A stretch of 64,000 bases of DNA from Spiribacter curvatus (GTDB lineage: Bacteria > Pseudomonadota > Gammaproteobacteria > Nitrococcales > Nitrococcaceae), in the NCBI RefSeq assembly GCF_000485905.1, contig NC_022664.1:372001-436000 (forward strand), given 5' to 3'. Below the pieces are notes generated by a model. The model did not search any database. It was given only the letters and a program-made list of their open reading frames with translations, and was not told the origin of the DNA. Below are positions 52,936 to 61,427 of the stretch, in pieces (the stretch's first letter is position 1; each line of letters starts with the position of its first letter). The position numbers and the translations under genes were made by a program.

Positions 52936-54715
52936 GCGACTCAAACGAATCAGCTGGTGGTCGTTACCCATCGCTGTCGCCGCCATGGCCGCCGTACTCG
53001 GTTGGAATGCAGACCAGTACGTTGCCCATATCGCCACTTCCTGGCTCGCTTTCGGTCTGGTGGCCCTGGGCCTCGATCTGGTTTGGGGCAAGGGCGGTGA
53101 TTTAAGTCTCGGTCATACCGTTTTCTTTGGTTTGGGCGCCTATGCCTATGGCATCGCGGGGACCAACCTGGCGCCGCTCATCGGCAGCACAGTTGTCATT
53201 GGCATCGTCGCCGGCGCGCTTATCGGCGCGCTGGCCGCGGCCGTGGTCGCCTTTTTCCTGTTCTATGGCCGGCTTGGCCCGCTTCAGACGACAATTATTA
53301 CGTATGCTCTCGTGCTGGTCATGTATACAGCGGCTGTCGGTCTAACCTTCAACGTAGGTGACGCCTATGTGGGCGGGGCCAACGGCATGACGACGGTGCC
53401 CATGTTGACCCTCGGATTCGGTGACGGGGCTGCGCCGCTGTCACCCCACGGTATTTTTCTGGTGACCCTGGCGTTGGCGCTGGTGATTTTCATCGGTGTT
53501 CTGGCGCTGTTGCGCAACCCATTTGGATTGGTGATCAGCGGCATACGCCAGAATCTGCTCAAAACCGAGCTACTGGGTTATGACGTTCGGCTCTACCGCC
53601 TGTTGCTGTTCGCTCTCTCCGGAGCGATCGCTGGCATCGGTGGCGCGATCTATGGCGCCTGGGCCATGTATGTCAGCCCCAATATATTCAGTGTCACTCA
53701 AGCACTGCTCATTCCTATATACGTACTCGTGGGTGGTCGCGGTAGCTTGTGGGGCGCATTTCTCGGGGCAGTTTTTGTCGGTGGGCTCTCGTTCTGGCTC
53801 GGTGGCGGCGTGGTCGGTGGTCAGACCACGCTCGTGCTTGGTGGCGGGCTTATCCTGCTCATCCTGCTTGCGCCTCGGGGGATCCTTGGTATCGTCAGGC
53901 GCCGCCGTGTTGCCGGCGGCGAGCAGCACAGCACGACGACCGAGCGCGGAGATCTCTCTGGCGTAGACGAGCTCTTCGGTCGGGAGGTCACGGGTCGTGT
54001 GCTCCTTGAGACCGTGGACCTGCAGAAGCGCTTCGGCGGCGTTACCGCCACTGATAACGTTTCCCTTCAGTTCCAGGACTGTGGCATCCACTGCCTTATC
54101 GGCCCCAACGGCGCTGGTAAGAGCACTTTCCTTACTACCTGCTTGGGTCTGCTGAAACCCAACAATGGCCGGGTGCTGTTCGAGGGCCAGGAAATCACTG
54201 CTTGGGCGCCGTATCGCCGAGTACGCGAAGGGCTTGGCATCAAGTTACAGGTGGCGCGCATCCTCGAGGAATGCACTGTCCGGGAAAACCTCTGGCTCGC
54301 CGCCTACAGCAAGCTCAGGGATAAGGCGGCTGCCGAGCGGCGGGTAGGGCTCGTGCTCCAGACCATCGGGCTCGCCGCCCGGGCGGATGAACTGGGTGGC
54401 GCACTATCCCACGGTGAGCAGCAGTGGCTCGATATCGGCGTCGTGCTCAGTCTCGAGCCCAAACTCATCTTTCTGGACGAGCCAGCTGCGGGCATGACCG
54501 GTGAGGAGCGCCGGCACACCGTAGCCATGCTAAAGCGCATCTCGCAGTTCGCCGGTGTGGTGGTTGTCGAGCACGACATGGATTTCATACGCGAGTTGGA
54601 CTCGCCTGTAACAGTGCTTCACCAAGGTGGTGTCTTCGCCAGCGGTACCATTGACGAATTGCGAGAGGACGAGCGCGTGCTCGACATCTACCTTGGGAGG
54701 CCCACTGATGCTTGA
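52922..54715 (+). CDS. ABC permease-ATPase fusion (LivM-LivG type)
   Basis: Encodes 597 residues. Residues 1-330 are a LivM/UrtC-like permease (DLVWGKGGDLSLGHTVFFGL, GAYAYGIAG, SGAIAGIGGAIYGAW). After a polar linker (about 335-365, Ser/Thr/Glu-rich) residues 370-597 are a LivG/UrtD-like ATPase: GPNGAGKSTFLTTC, ALSHGEQQWLDIGVVLSLEP, LIFLDEPAAGMTGEE and VVEHDMDFI. LivM and LivG are usually separate genes. The signature reads SHGEQQ rather than SGGQ. A GTG start at 52922 with GGGGG upstream. Stop overlaps the next ATG by 8 bases. Confidence 0.88.
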   Translation: MESSKRLKRISWWSLPIAVAAMAAVLGWNADQYVAHIATSWLAFGLVALGLDLVWGKGGDLSLGHTVFFGLGAYAYGIAGTNLAPLIGSTVVIGIVAGALIGALAAAVVAFFLFYGRLGPLQTTIITYALVLVMYTAAVGLTFNVGDAYVGGANGMTTVPMLTLGFGDGAAPLSPHGIFLVTLALALVIFIGVLALLRNPFGLVISGIRQNLLKTELLGYDVRLYRLLLFALSGAIAGIGGAIYGAWAMYVSPNIFSVTQALLIPIYVLVGGRGSLWGAFLGAVFVGGLSFWLGGGVVGGQTTLVLGGGLILLILLAPRGILGIVRRRRVAGGEQHSTTTERGDLSGVDELFGREVTGRVLLETVDLQKRFGGVTATDNVSLQFQDCGIHCLIGPNGAGKSTFLTTCLGLLKPNNGRVLFEGQEITAWAPYRRVREGLGIKLQVARILEECTVRENLWLAAYSKLRDKAAAERRVGLVLQTIGLAARADELGGALSHGEQQWLDIGVVLSLEPKLIFLDEPAAGMTGEERRHTVAMLKRISQFAGVVVVEHDMDFIRELDSPVTVLHQGGVFASGTIDELREDERVLDIYLGRPTDA

Positions 54716-55406
54716 GGTACGCGACATCACCGCTGCCTATACATCCGCCATCATCATCGAGAAAGTCAGCCTCGACCTGGGCGCGGGGGAGATAAAAGCG
54801 GTGCTTGGGCGCAACGGTGTGGGCAAGAGTACGCTGATGAAATGCATCGCTGGCGTACTGCCGGCGCGAAATGGGACAGTCTCCCTACGGGGTGAGGACC
54901 TACCGGTCTCGGCGGCCCACCGGGCTCGACTTGGCGTTGCCTACGTCCCGCAAGGCAGAGAAATCTTCCCCCGACTGACGACCATCGAGAACATCGAGGT
55001 GGCCGCCCACGCCTGTGGTCATGATGCCCATGATGCTGTGGAGAGTGCATTCGAGCAGTTTCCCGCGCTACGCGAACGGGCTCATGTGATGGGCGGGAAC
55101 CTGAGCGGTGGTCAGCAGCAGATCCTCGCCATTGCCCGGGCGCTAGCGCTCAGGCCGAGTGTCATGATCCTTGATGAACCGACCGAGGGCATCCAACCCT
55201 CGATCATCATGGAGATACAAGGCATTCTCCGGGACCTCAATCGCAGTGAAGGCGTGACCATACTGCTCGCTGAACAGAATCTGGATTTCGTCAGCGGCCT
55301 CGCTCAAGAGTGTTACCTCATGAACAAAGGTCGAATGGAGCAGCAGATGCCTATGGCGGATATCCAGAGCAATCCCCAGCTGGTTCAGGAGATGTTGGGT
55401 GTATGA
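54708..55406 (+). CDS. ABC ATPase, LivF/UrtE type
   Basis: Encodes 232 residues: Walker A LGRNGVGKSTLMKCIAG, VPQGREIFPRLTTIEN Q-loop, signature NLSGGQQQILAIARAL, Walker B VMILDEPTEGIQPSII and switch region LLAEQNLDFV. EGIQPSII is the LivF/UrtE wording. It pairs with the ATPase domain of the preceding fusion as the second motor. Stop overlaps the start of the AtzG-like gene by 4 bases. Confidence 0.92.
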   Translation: MLEVRDITAAYTSAIIIEKVSLDLGAGEIKAVLGRNGVGKSTLMKCIAGVLPARNGTVSLRGEDLPVSAAHRARLGVAYVPQGREIFPRLTTIENIEVAAHACGHDAHDAVESAFEQFPALRERAHVMGGNLSGGQQQILAIARALALRPSVMILDEPTEGIQPSIIMEIQGILRDLNRSEGVTILLAEQNLDFVSGLAQECYLMNKGRMEQQMPMADIQSNPQLVQEMLGV

Positions 55407-55606
55407 AGGACGCAGAGATGGAAGAAAAGAGCCGGGCGCTTTCTGAGGCGCTGCGCAGCCGTGGCATCGACGCTGGGGAGATTGAGACCATTTGCGGGTT
55501 CGTTGCTTATATCGATGGGGTCAACATGATCCCCGACGAACTGCTTGATGGCGACCTACCTTTGGCCTATGAGCCTCAACCTGGCGCAGCCGCGGTGCGG
55601 GAGTGA
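55403..55606 (+). CDS. AtzG-like small subunit (DUF4089)
   Basis: Encodes 67 residues, almost wholly predicted helical, with the pattern GFVAYIDGVNMIPDELLDG. AtzG is a 68-residue partner of the amidase AtzE in Pseudomonas ADP, identified only recently because it is so short. The length, position immediately before an AtzE-like amidase and overlaps at both ends fit that role. Assignment is by size and context, with limited sequence support. Confidence 0.7.
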   Translation: MKDAEMEEKSRALSEALRSRGIDAGEIETICGFVAYIDGVNMIPDELLDGDLPLAYEPQPGAAAVRE

Positions 55607-56946
55607 TGCGCGCCACCCCCGACGAAACCATCACAAGTCTCTCCCGCGCCCTGCGCGAGGGTCAATTGGATGCCGTGGATCTCACCAAGCTCTGCCTTGA
55701 GCGCATCGACGCGGATGATACCCGGATCAACGCCTTTGCGGTCGTTTTCGAAGCGGAGGCTCTCGCCTCCGCCAAACGAGCCGATGAGAAACGCGCATCC
55801 GGTCTCGACCTCGGGCCGCTGCATGGCGTTCCCGTTGCACTCAAGCACAACTTCGACTGTGCCGGTCATGCCACCACCGGGTGCTGTGAAGCTCTGCGTG
55901 ACAATATCGCCGCGTCGGATGCCGAGGTCGTTACCCGACTGCGTGAGGCCGGCGCCATCATTATTGGCAAGACCAACATGCACGAGCTTGCCTACGGCGG
56001 TACCGGGCAGGTTTCCAGCGCTGGACCGATCCGTAATCCACGGGACTCCGGCCGCCTGGCAGGCGGTTCGAGCAGCGGATCCGCCGCTGCGGTAGCTGCG
56101 GGCATGGTGCCAGCCGCGCTCGGCTCAGATACTGGCGGCTCCGTGCGTATCCCGTCTGCCACCTGCGGTGTGGTTGGGTTCAAGCCCAGCTTTGATCATA
56201 TCTCCGTCCGCGGCGTGATGCCCCTATCCTGGACCTTGGATCACGTCGGACCCATTGCCAGAACCGTTGAGGATGCCGCTACCCTCTCCGCTGTTCTAAC
56301 CAGATCGGGTGACACCGCAGCCTTGACGCCATCGCCATCGGAGCTTCGGATCGGTGTCGCTCGCTTCCCGGACTTAGCCCTTGATCCCGATGTAGGCAAG
56401 CGCTTTGGTCAGGCTCTGGCTGCGTTCAAGGGGGCTGGCCATGTCGTCGATCATTTCGATTTGACCTATACCCGCGAGGGTCATCAGAGCTGGCTCGCCA
56501 TCATGTACCCTGAGGCGAGCGCTCGTTACGAGCGCCTGCTCGACGAGCGCTATAGTGATTTCGACATTACCGTCCGCACCCAGCTTGAGGCAGGCCGACA
56601 CGTTAACGCGACGACATACCTGCAGGCGCAGCGTTTCCGCGCCTTTTATGGTCGTCACATCGCCGAGCTTGCTGCCAGTTACGATCTCATCTGTATGCCT
56701 ACGCTGCCCATTGTCGCCCCAAAAGTGGGGCAGAGCAGAGTAGAGTTGCCAAGTGGGACTGTATCCACCCAAGACGCGATGACTTTCTCTAATCTGACGG
56801 CCAACATGCTCGGCTGGCCGGCCATCACGGTGCCCATGGCGACTCGGGAGGGCGAGCTTCCGGCCGGCCTGACACTTCTCCGGCCCGTAGGCCAGGACGA
56901 AAAACTCTTGGCTGAAGCCAGCGCCCTGGCGCGCCTCATTAACTGA
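55606..56946 (+). CDS. Amidase-signature enzyme (AtzE-like)
   Basis: Encodes 446 residues. Catalytic Ser-cisSer-Lys is visible: Lys in GVPVALKHNFDCAG, the Gly/Ser-rich GRLAGGSSSGSAAAVAAG and nucleophile region GSDTGGSVRIPSATCGVVG. AtzE hydrolyses 1-carboxybiuret in s-triazine breakdown; GatA-like and other amide substrates are possible. There is no atzF (allophanate hydrolase) or atzD. Starts at the ATG overlapping the AtzG-like stop (TGATG; GTG 55603 also possible). Last gene before the att-like repeat. Confidence 0.85.
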   Translation: MRATPDETITSLSRALREGQLDAVDLTKLCLERIDADDTRINAFAVVFEAEALASAKRADEKRASGLDLGPLHGVPVALKHNFDCAGHATTGCCEALRDNIAASDAEVVTRLREAGAIIIGKTNMHELAYGGTGQVSSAGPIRNPRDSGRLAGGSSSGSAAAVAAGMVPAALGSDTGGSVRIPSATCGVVGFKPSFDHISVRGVMPLSWTLDHVGPIARTVEDAATLSAVLTRSGDTAALTPSPSELRIGVARFPDLALDPDVGKRFGQALAAFKGAGHVVDHFDLTYTREGHQSWLAIMYPEASARYERLLDERYSDFDITVRTQLEAGRHVNATTYLQAQRFRAFYGRHIAELAASYDLICMPTLPIVAPKVGQSRVELPSGTVSTQDAMTFSNLTANMLGWPAITVPMATREGELPAGLTLLRPVGQDEKLLAEASALARLIN

Positions 56947-56955
56947 CTGATATGG

Positions 56956-56976
56956 GGTGGGTCGTGCAGGTTTCGA
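56956..56976 (+). repeat. att-like copy of the tRNA-Lys 3' end
   Basis: GGTGGGTCGTGCAGG-t-TTCGA matches 60462-60482 inside the tRNA-Lys gene at 20 of 21 positions and in the same orientation, and lies 9 bp after the amidase stop. A lone fragment covering the CCA-end and T-arm is what tRNA-targeted integrases leave at the far end of an island. No integrase gene is in the window. Confidence 0.75.
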
Positions 56977-56997
56977 GCGTGACCTTGCCCATTAACA

Positions 56998-57129
56998 ATG
57001 GACATTCGACTACATCGCTATCCGGATCTCCAAAGAAAGGCGTTGGAGCGCGAGCACAAGGAGCTGTGTTGGTTACACGCGCACCTCAATCGCGCAGAGT
57101 GTCTTCCCAGACTGCCAGCAAACCAGTGA
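56998..57129 (+). CDS. Small basic ORF of 43 residues (uncertain)
   Basis: ATG 56998 to TGA 57127-57129 encodes MDIRLHRYPDLQRKALERE followed by a basic/aromatic helical stretch with two Cys. I recognise no family. The last part overlaps the end of the opposite gene at 57086. It may be a remnant of an integrated element next to the att-like repeat, or noise. No good ribosome binding site. Confidence 0.25.
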   Translation: MDIRLHRYPDLQRKALEREHKELCWLHAHLNRAECLPRLPANQ

Positions 57130-57577
57130 GCGTCGTCCAGCGGCGCTTGAGCTGAGCGCGAACGAGTCCGGGTCGGGCGGTGATCCGGCACAGTCGACGG
57201 GCGACCGTGAGTTGTTGGTAGACGGCCTCCATCAATGCCACTTCCGAGGTCAGCGCGGAGGCAGGTAAGCCCTGGGCCGCGGCCATTGCGTCCTCATCGA
57301 CCTTAACAGCGAGGGCACGCGCATCGAGAACGCTGGCACTGTGCTGGGGCTGGTGGAACAGCGCCTCGAGCCAGGGCAGTTGAAGGGCGTCGACGCGATC
57401 CATTGGTGATAACCCCGCCGCGGCCAGATCGGCGTCCACCTGGCGGGCACTGCTTGCCTCGCGACGGAGACGCTCCCGCGGACCCGTGGCATCGGGCTCA
57501 AGCGTATCGAGGCTGCGGATGGGTCCGTCTGGCTGCCATCGCGGGTGCCCCGTAATGTTGTCCTCTCGCCTTGCCAT
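57086..57577 (-). CDS. Hypothetical protein linked to a two-component system
   Basis: Encodes 163 residues, mostly alpha-helical with no membrane segment: LDTLEPDATGPRERLRREAS, LQLPWLEALFHQPQHS, MEAVYQQLTVARRLCRI. I recognise no domain. It lies downstream of the response regulator on the same strand and may be co-transcribed (84 bp between them, or 9 bp if translation starts at the GTG at 57652). The gene sits between the att-like repeat and the regulator genes, so it could be element cargo. Confidence 0.5.
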   Translation of the reverse strand: MARREDNITGHPRWQPDGPIRSLDTLEPDATGPRERLRREASSARQVDADLAAAGLSPMDRVDALQLPWLEALFHQPQHSASVLDARALAVKVDEDAMAAAQGLPASALTSEVALMEAVYQQLTVARRLCRITARPGLVRAQLKRRWTTLTGLLAVWEDTLRD

Positions 57578-57661
57578 TGCAAACCGCTCGATTACAGGTT
57601 CAAGGCGGCAATAAAGCACAGCGGTCGGCGCCAGCCTCTCAATGCCTCTCACGCGGATCGG

Positions 57662-58357
57662 TCAGTCAATCAATCGCAGCGGTAGGCCGAGCTGATATCC
57701 CAGTCCGCGGACGGAGCGGATCAGGGTGGCGTCGGCGGGCAACTGCCCTGTGGCCTTGCCGCGAATGCGACTGATCGTGTTCTCGAGCGACCGCTGAGTC
57801 GGCGTGCGGTCGGGGAACTTCTCCGCGAGCAGGTCCATCAGCGATCCGCTGTCCAGCGTCATGTCCGGTGCCAGCGCCAGCGATCGCAGGATGAGGGTCT
57901 CTGCGCCGGTCAGGATGACGCCCTCGCCACCACCGGCGCTCAGGCACTGGCGGGCGCAGTCCAGACACAGATCATCGGCGCGCTGGTCCGAGAGCACCCG
58001 GCGGCTGAGGCTGGCCGCGGCGGCGGTCAGTTCCTGTGGGTCGGCGGGCTTGGTGAGGTAGAGATCGGCACCGACATCATAGCCTTTGACGCGGTCCCCG
58101 ATGCGCGCCCGGGCAGTGAGCATGATCAGCCCGATGGCCGGTTGGGTCTCGCGTAGCTTGCGGGCGATCTCATAGCCACTGACGCCCGGTAGATTGAGAT
58201 CAAGAATCACCAGGCGCACCGCGTGCAGGCGCAGCACATCCAGCAGCCCCTCGTAATTGAGGGCTTCGTGCACACCATAGCCCTCGTCCTCAAACAGACT
58301 GACCAGCTCCTCGCGCAGCAGCGCATCATCCTCAACCACCGCGATTTCGTGACGCAT
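57662..58357 (-). CDS. OmpR-type response regulator
   Basis: Encodes 231 residues. Receiver domain: acidic pair VVEDDALL, phospho-Asp in LVILDLNLPGVSG, Thr in IMLTARARIGDR and Lys in LYLTKPADP. The C-terminal winged helix contains RSLENTISRIRGKATG and LIRSVRGLGYQL, the Trans_reg_C wing. Two Cys-rich stretches (LCLDCARQC) occur in the linker, unusual for this family; redox or metal sensing is conceivable. ATG 58357 overlaps the kinase stop (TGATG), a TTG precedes it. Confidence 0.9.
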   Translation of the reverse strand: MRHEIAVVEDDALLREELVSLFEDEGYGVHEALNYEGLLDVLRLHAVRLVILDLNLPGVSGYEIARKLRETQPAIGLIMLTARARIGDRVKGYDVGADLYLTKPADPQELTAAAASLSRRVLSDQRADDLCLDCARQCLSAGGGEGVILTGAETLILRSLALAPDMTLDSGSLMDLLAEKFPDRTPTQRSLENTISRIRGKATGQLPADATLIRSVRGLGYQLGLPLRLID

Positions 58358-60258
58358 CAATGCCCCTCGTGACGCAACTCGAAGTGGATGCAGGACGCTT
58401 CAAGGCGCGGTGTCAGACGACCGCCCAGCAGCCCGGCCACCTGCTGGCTGAGCGCGAGCCCAAGGCCTGATCCCCCTTCGCGACGGACGTGATCGTGGCG
58501 GTAGTAGCGCTCAAAGAGCCGGTCGGGATCAGGCATCATCGCGGGCTCGACCGCATTGCTGATCCGAATACCCCAACCTTCTCCGGGCGTCGGTACCGAG
58601 GGCGCGAGACGTGTCACGGTGATCGGCGTACCGGCGGGGGCATATTTGAGTGCGTTGTCGAGCAGGTTGCTGAGCAGGATCTCCAGCAGCACTGGATCGG
58701 TGTCGGTTTCGGGCAAGTCATCCCCCTCGCGGCGGACCCGTGCCGTCAGTCCATATCGGTGGATGAGGTCATCGAGCAGGCGATTGATATCCACCCGCCG
58801 TGACTGTGCCGCGATACCCGGTGTCTCGAGTCGACTGTGCTGATCACAGCGCTCGATGACCGCGTCGATGGCGCCGATGCTCTCGCCGATCCGATCGAGT
58901 CGTTGCTGCGCGCTTGCCCCGGCGTCCACCAACGGCCGCTGGAGGCCGCGGGTGGCGAGTTTGAGCGTCGCGAGCGGGTTGCGGATCTCGTGGGTCAGCA
59001 TGTCCATCAGGGTGCGCATCTCCTCGCGGGCATGGGTCTCGGCGGCAAGTTGCGCTTCGCGGCGGGCCAGCGCCTGTTCCGTGGCGGCAAGCTGGTGATC
59101 GCTCGCGCGGTTGCGTAATAGCACGATGCCGATGGCAAGCAGCGGTACGGCGAGATCCAGAAACCGTGAGATCATGACCGGCAGATCCGACTGGCCGCTG
59201 GCCAGCATCAAAAGCCCAATGGCGGCGATCTGCAGGACATCATAAACAATCAGCGAGCCCACCAGCGCGCCTTTGAGCGAGGGCATCAGGGTCTGCGCGC
59301 GCAGACCGGCAATGGTGTGAATCACCGGGATCGCAAGTACCAGGAGCAGACTGATCACCCGGGCGGGCTCCAGCCAGTCGATGAGGTACAGGCCGCCCGC
59401 CAGCGCCGCGGCGGCATAGCTCAGGTTACAGCTCCAGCGATAGCCGGGAGCAGCATAGTGCGGGCTGATCAGCGCCTGATAGAGCCATCCCCATGCGGCC
59501 GTCCGGAGCATGATCAAAATCATGAACGCCTGCATCGCCGCCTTGCCGGGCAGCTCGGGCAGCAGAGTCGGGAGGGTCCCGCTGCCGAGGGCGACCTGCA
59601 CGAGTATCACGCTATTGAGCAGCAGAAGCCGGCGGCTGACGGGCCCCGGTCGCAGCACGACCGGGACGAGCGCGAGCCCGGCGAGGATCGCGAGCATGCC
59701 CAGGTGCAGGCCGATGGAAAAGGCCATCGGATCCATACCGGCACCGGCGCCGCCGATCGCCTCGGCACGCACCGTGAGATGCGCGACCCCTGGCGCTGCG
59801 ATGCGCACCAGAAAGTCATTGCGACCGGGATCGAGCGCAACCGCAAAGGCATGCCCGCCGATGCGGGCACTGGCCCTGGCCCCGCCGGCATACGCTCCGC
59901 CCGTTCCGATCGGCTGGATGCCATCTCTGGTGCTGAACACCTCCACAGTGGCCAGATAGTAAGGACCAATGATCAGACGGCCGGGCTGGGTGATGGAGCG
60001 GGGGTTGTCGATCTGCACGCGCATCCACTGGGGCTGGTTGCCAAGCTGGCCGCTCTGCGCCGCCGGGCGTTCGGTCAGCGTGCAGCGGCGCAGGGCTTCG
60101 GGCGTATCCGCTCGTCCCTCCGGCGGGCAGTAGTAGAGCTGGTGTGCAAGTGCTGACTCCGCTGTGTAGGCCGATGCCAGCGAGGGGGTCAGTAGCACCA
60201 GCGCGACCAGGACGGCATAGGCCATCGGGCGGAGTCCCGGGGGTGGATGAGCGCGCAT
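58357..60258 (-). CDS. 7TMR-DISM-type sensor histidine kinase
   Basis: Encodes 633 residues. A signal peptide is followed by a periplasmic 7TMR-DISM extracellular domain (WMRVQIDNPRSITQPGRLII type), then seven membrane segments between about residues 180 and 385, a coiled linker, HisKA with phospho-His in MLTHEIRNPLATLKL, and an HATPase with N-box LLSNLLDNALKYAPAG and G-box EGGSGLGLALSQQ. Ligands of DISM domains are often carbohydrate or envelope-stress signals. Just upstream of the start, GGTTTT-acccc-AAAACC (60265-60281) is an inverted repeat beside the GGGG ribosome binding site. Co-translated with the regulator. Confidence 0.9.
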   Translation of the reverse strand: MRAHPPPGLRPMAYAVLVALVLLTPSLASAYTAESALAHQLYYCPPEGRADTPEALRRCTLTERPAAQSGQLGNQPQWMRVQIDNPRSITQPGRLIIGPYYLATVEVFSTRDGIQPIGTGGAYAGGARASARIGGHAFAVALDPGRNDFLVRIAAPGVAHLTVRAEAIGGAGAGMDPMAFSIGLHLGMLAILAGLALVPVVLRPGPVSRRLLLLNSVILVQVALGSGTLPTLLPELPGKAAMQAFMILIMLRTAAWGWLYQALISPHYAAPGYRWSCNLSYAAAALAGGLYLIDWLEPARVISLLLVLAIPVIHTIAGLRAQTLMPSLKGALVGSLIVYDVLQIAAIGLLMLASGQSDLPVMISRFLDLAVPLLAIGIVLLRNRASDHQLAATEQALARREAQLAAETHAREEMRTLMDMLTHEIRNPLATLKLATRGLQRPLVDAGASAQQRLDRIGESIGAIDAVIERCDQHSRLETPGIAAQSRRVDINRLLDDLIHRYGLTARVRREGDDLPETDTDPVLLEILLSNLLDNALKYAPAGTPITVTRLAPSVPTPGEGWGIRISNAVEPAMMPDPDRLFERYYRHDHVRREGGSGLGLALSQQVAGLLGGRLTPRLEASCIHFELRHEGH

Positions 60259-60460
60259 ATCCCCGGTTTTACCCCAAAACCCCGGGTATTAGAACCGTCA
60301 CGATCGGCACACGGAATTGGCCGCGGCGTGTGCGGCCGTCGGGGGTGGCGGCATTCGGGGATGCGGTGCGGATCATCGGTCCGTCTCTCGAAATTACGGG
60401 ACCGAAAGGAATATCAGAGCATGCAGCGCGAACCTCTCACTGGCTCTCAGCCTTGAGAAG

Positions 60461-60536
60461 TGGTGGGTCGTGCAGGATTCGAACCTGCGACCAGCGGATT
60501 AAAAGTCCGATGCTCTACCACCTGAGCTAACGACCC
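60461..60536 (-). tRNA. tRNA-Lys (anticodon TTT)
   Basis: Minus-strand cloverleaf: acceptor GGGTCGT pairs with ACGACCC, D arm AGCTCAGGTGGTAGAGC, anticodon loop CTTTTAA (anticodon TTT), T arm with GTTCGAATC, and an encoded CCA at 60463-60461. Its 3' end is repeated at 56956-56976. The 200-bp stretch 60259-60460 between this tRNA and the kinase gene shows no gene. Confidence 0.95.
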
Positions 60537-60605
60537 AACAGCCCGATATGATACGGCGCGCCCGGCTTTGCGGCAATATTGAATCGTGCCGCGTGGGCGG
60601 ATGGG

Positions 60606-61427
60606 TCAGCCCATCGCGCCCGCGCCGCCGATGATGCGTCGCCGAATGGCCGATGACAGCTGCTCGAAACCAATCACAACCACAAGGATCGAGAGGATGA
60701 CGGCAGCGGCCTCGTCGTAGCGGAAAAGCCGCATGGCGGTGGAGAGTTCAACGCCAATACCGCCGGCACCGACAAGCCCGAGCGTGACGGCCGAACGAAT
60801 CGCCTTCTCCACGCTGAACAGCGAGACCGCCGTCATCGATGCAAAACTCTCCGGGATGACCGCACCGAAAATCACCGAAATACGGCCCGCGCCGGTGGAT
60901 GTCAGTGCCTGTGAAGGACCATCGCTCACTTCCTCGAATCGCTCCGAGTAAAAGCGCGCGGCGAGTCCGATGGTATCCATGATGATCGCGAGTATCCCTG
61001 CGAGCGGGCCGAGTCCGACGGTTACCACGAAGATCAGTGCCCAGATCAGATCGGGGATGGTTCGGGCAATAGCGATGACGAGTCGCGCAACGGCATGGAC
61101 GACGCGATTGGGGGTGGTATTGCGCGCGGCCAGTAGTCCGAGCGGGACTGAGAAGAGGCATCCGAAAGTCACGCCGACGATGGCGATATTCAATGTCTCG
61201 AGCATGGCTGAGGCGATGCCGCCAGCGCCGCTGTAGTCGGGCGGCATCGCCTGACCGAGGAAGCGGACGAGATTGCCAGCCCCGGCGATGAGCCTGCCGA
61301 TCGTCATATCGGCCGCGATGATCCCCTGGATGAAGAACGCGAAAAAGCCCAGTCCAATGGCCCAGGCGATGGGGGAGGGGCGCCGGAAGCGCGGCGGCAT
61401 GGCGTTGCGGGTGGTCGTGGTGTTCAT
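60606..61427 (-). CDS. phnE: Phosphonate/phosphate ABC permease
   Basis: Encodes 273 residues with about six membrane segments. The coupling loop RSIPDLIWALIF-like ARTIPDLIWALIFVV and GPLAGILAIIMDTIGLAARFYSE and GLVGAGGIGVEL are PhnE features. It takes phosphonate, phosphite or phosphate esters through the inner membrane. Last of three minus-strand genes in the order phnD-phnC-phnE; overlaps phnC by four bases. No C-P lyase genes are near, so phosphite or phosphate may be the true substrate. Confidence 0.88.
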   Translation of the reverse strand: MNTTTTRNAMPPRFRRPSPIAWAIGLGFFAFFIQGIIAADMTIGRLIAGAGNLVRFLGQAMPPDYSGAGGIASAMLETLNIAIVGVTFGCLFSVPLGLLAARNTTPNRVVHAVARLVIAIARTIPDLIWALIFVVTVGLGPLAGILAIIMDTIGLAARFYSERFEEVSDGPSQALTSTGAGRISVIFGAVIPESFASMTAVSLFSVEKAIRSAVTLGLVGAGGIGVELSTAMRLFRYDEAAAVILSILVVVIGFEQLSSAIRRRIIGGAGAMG

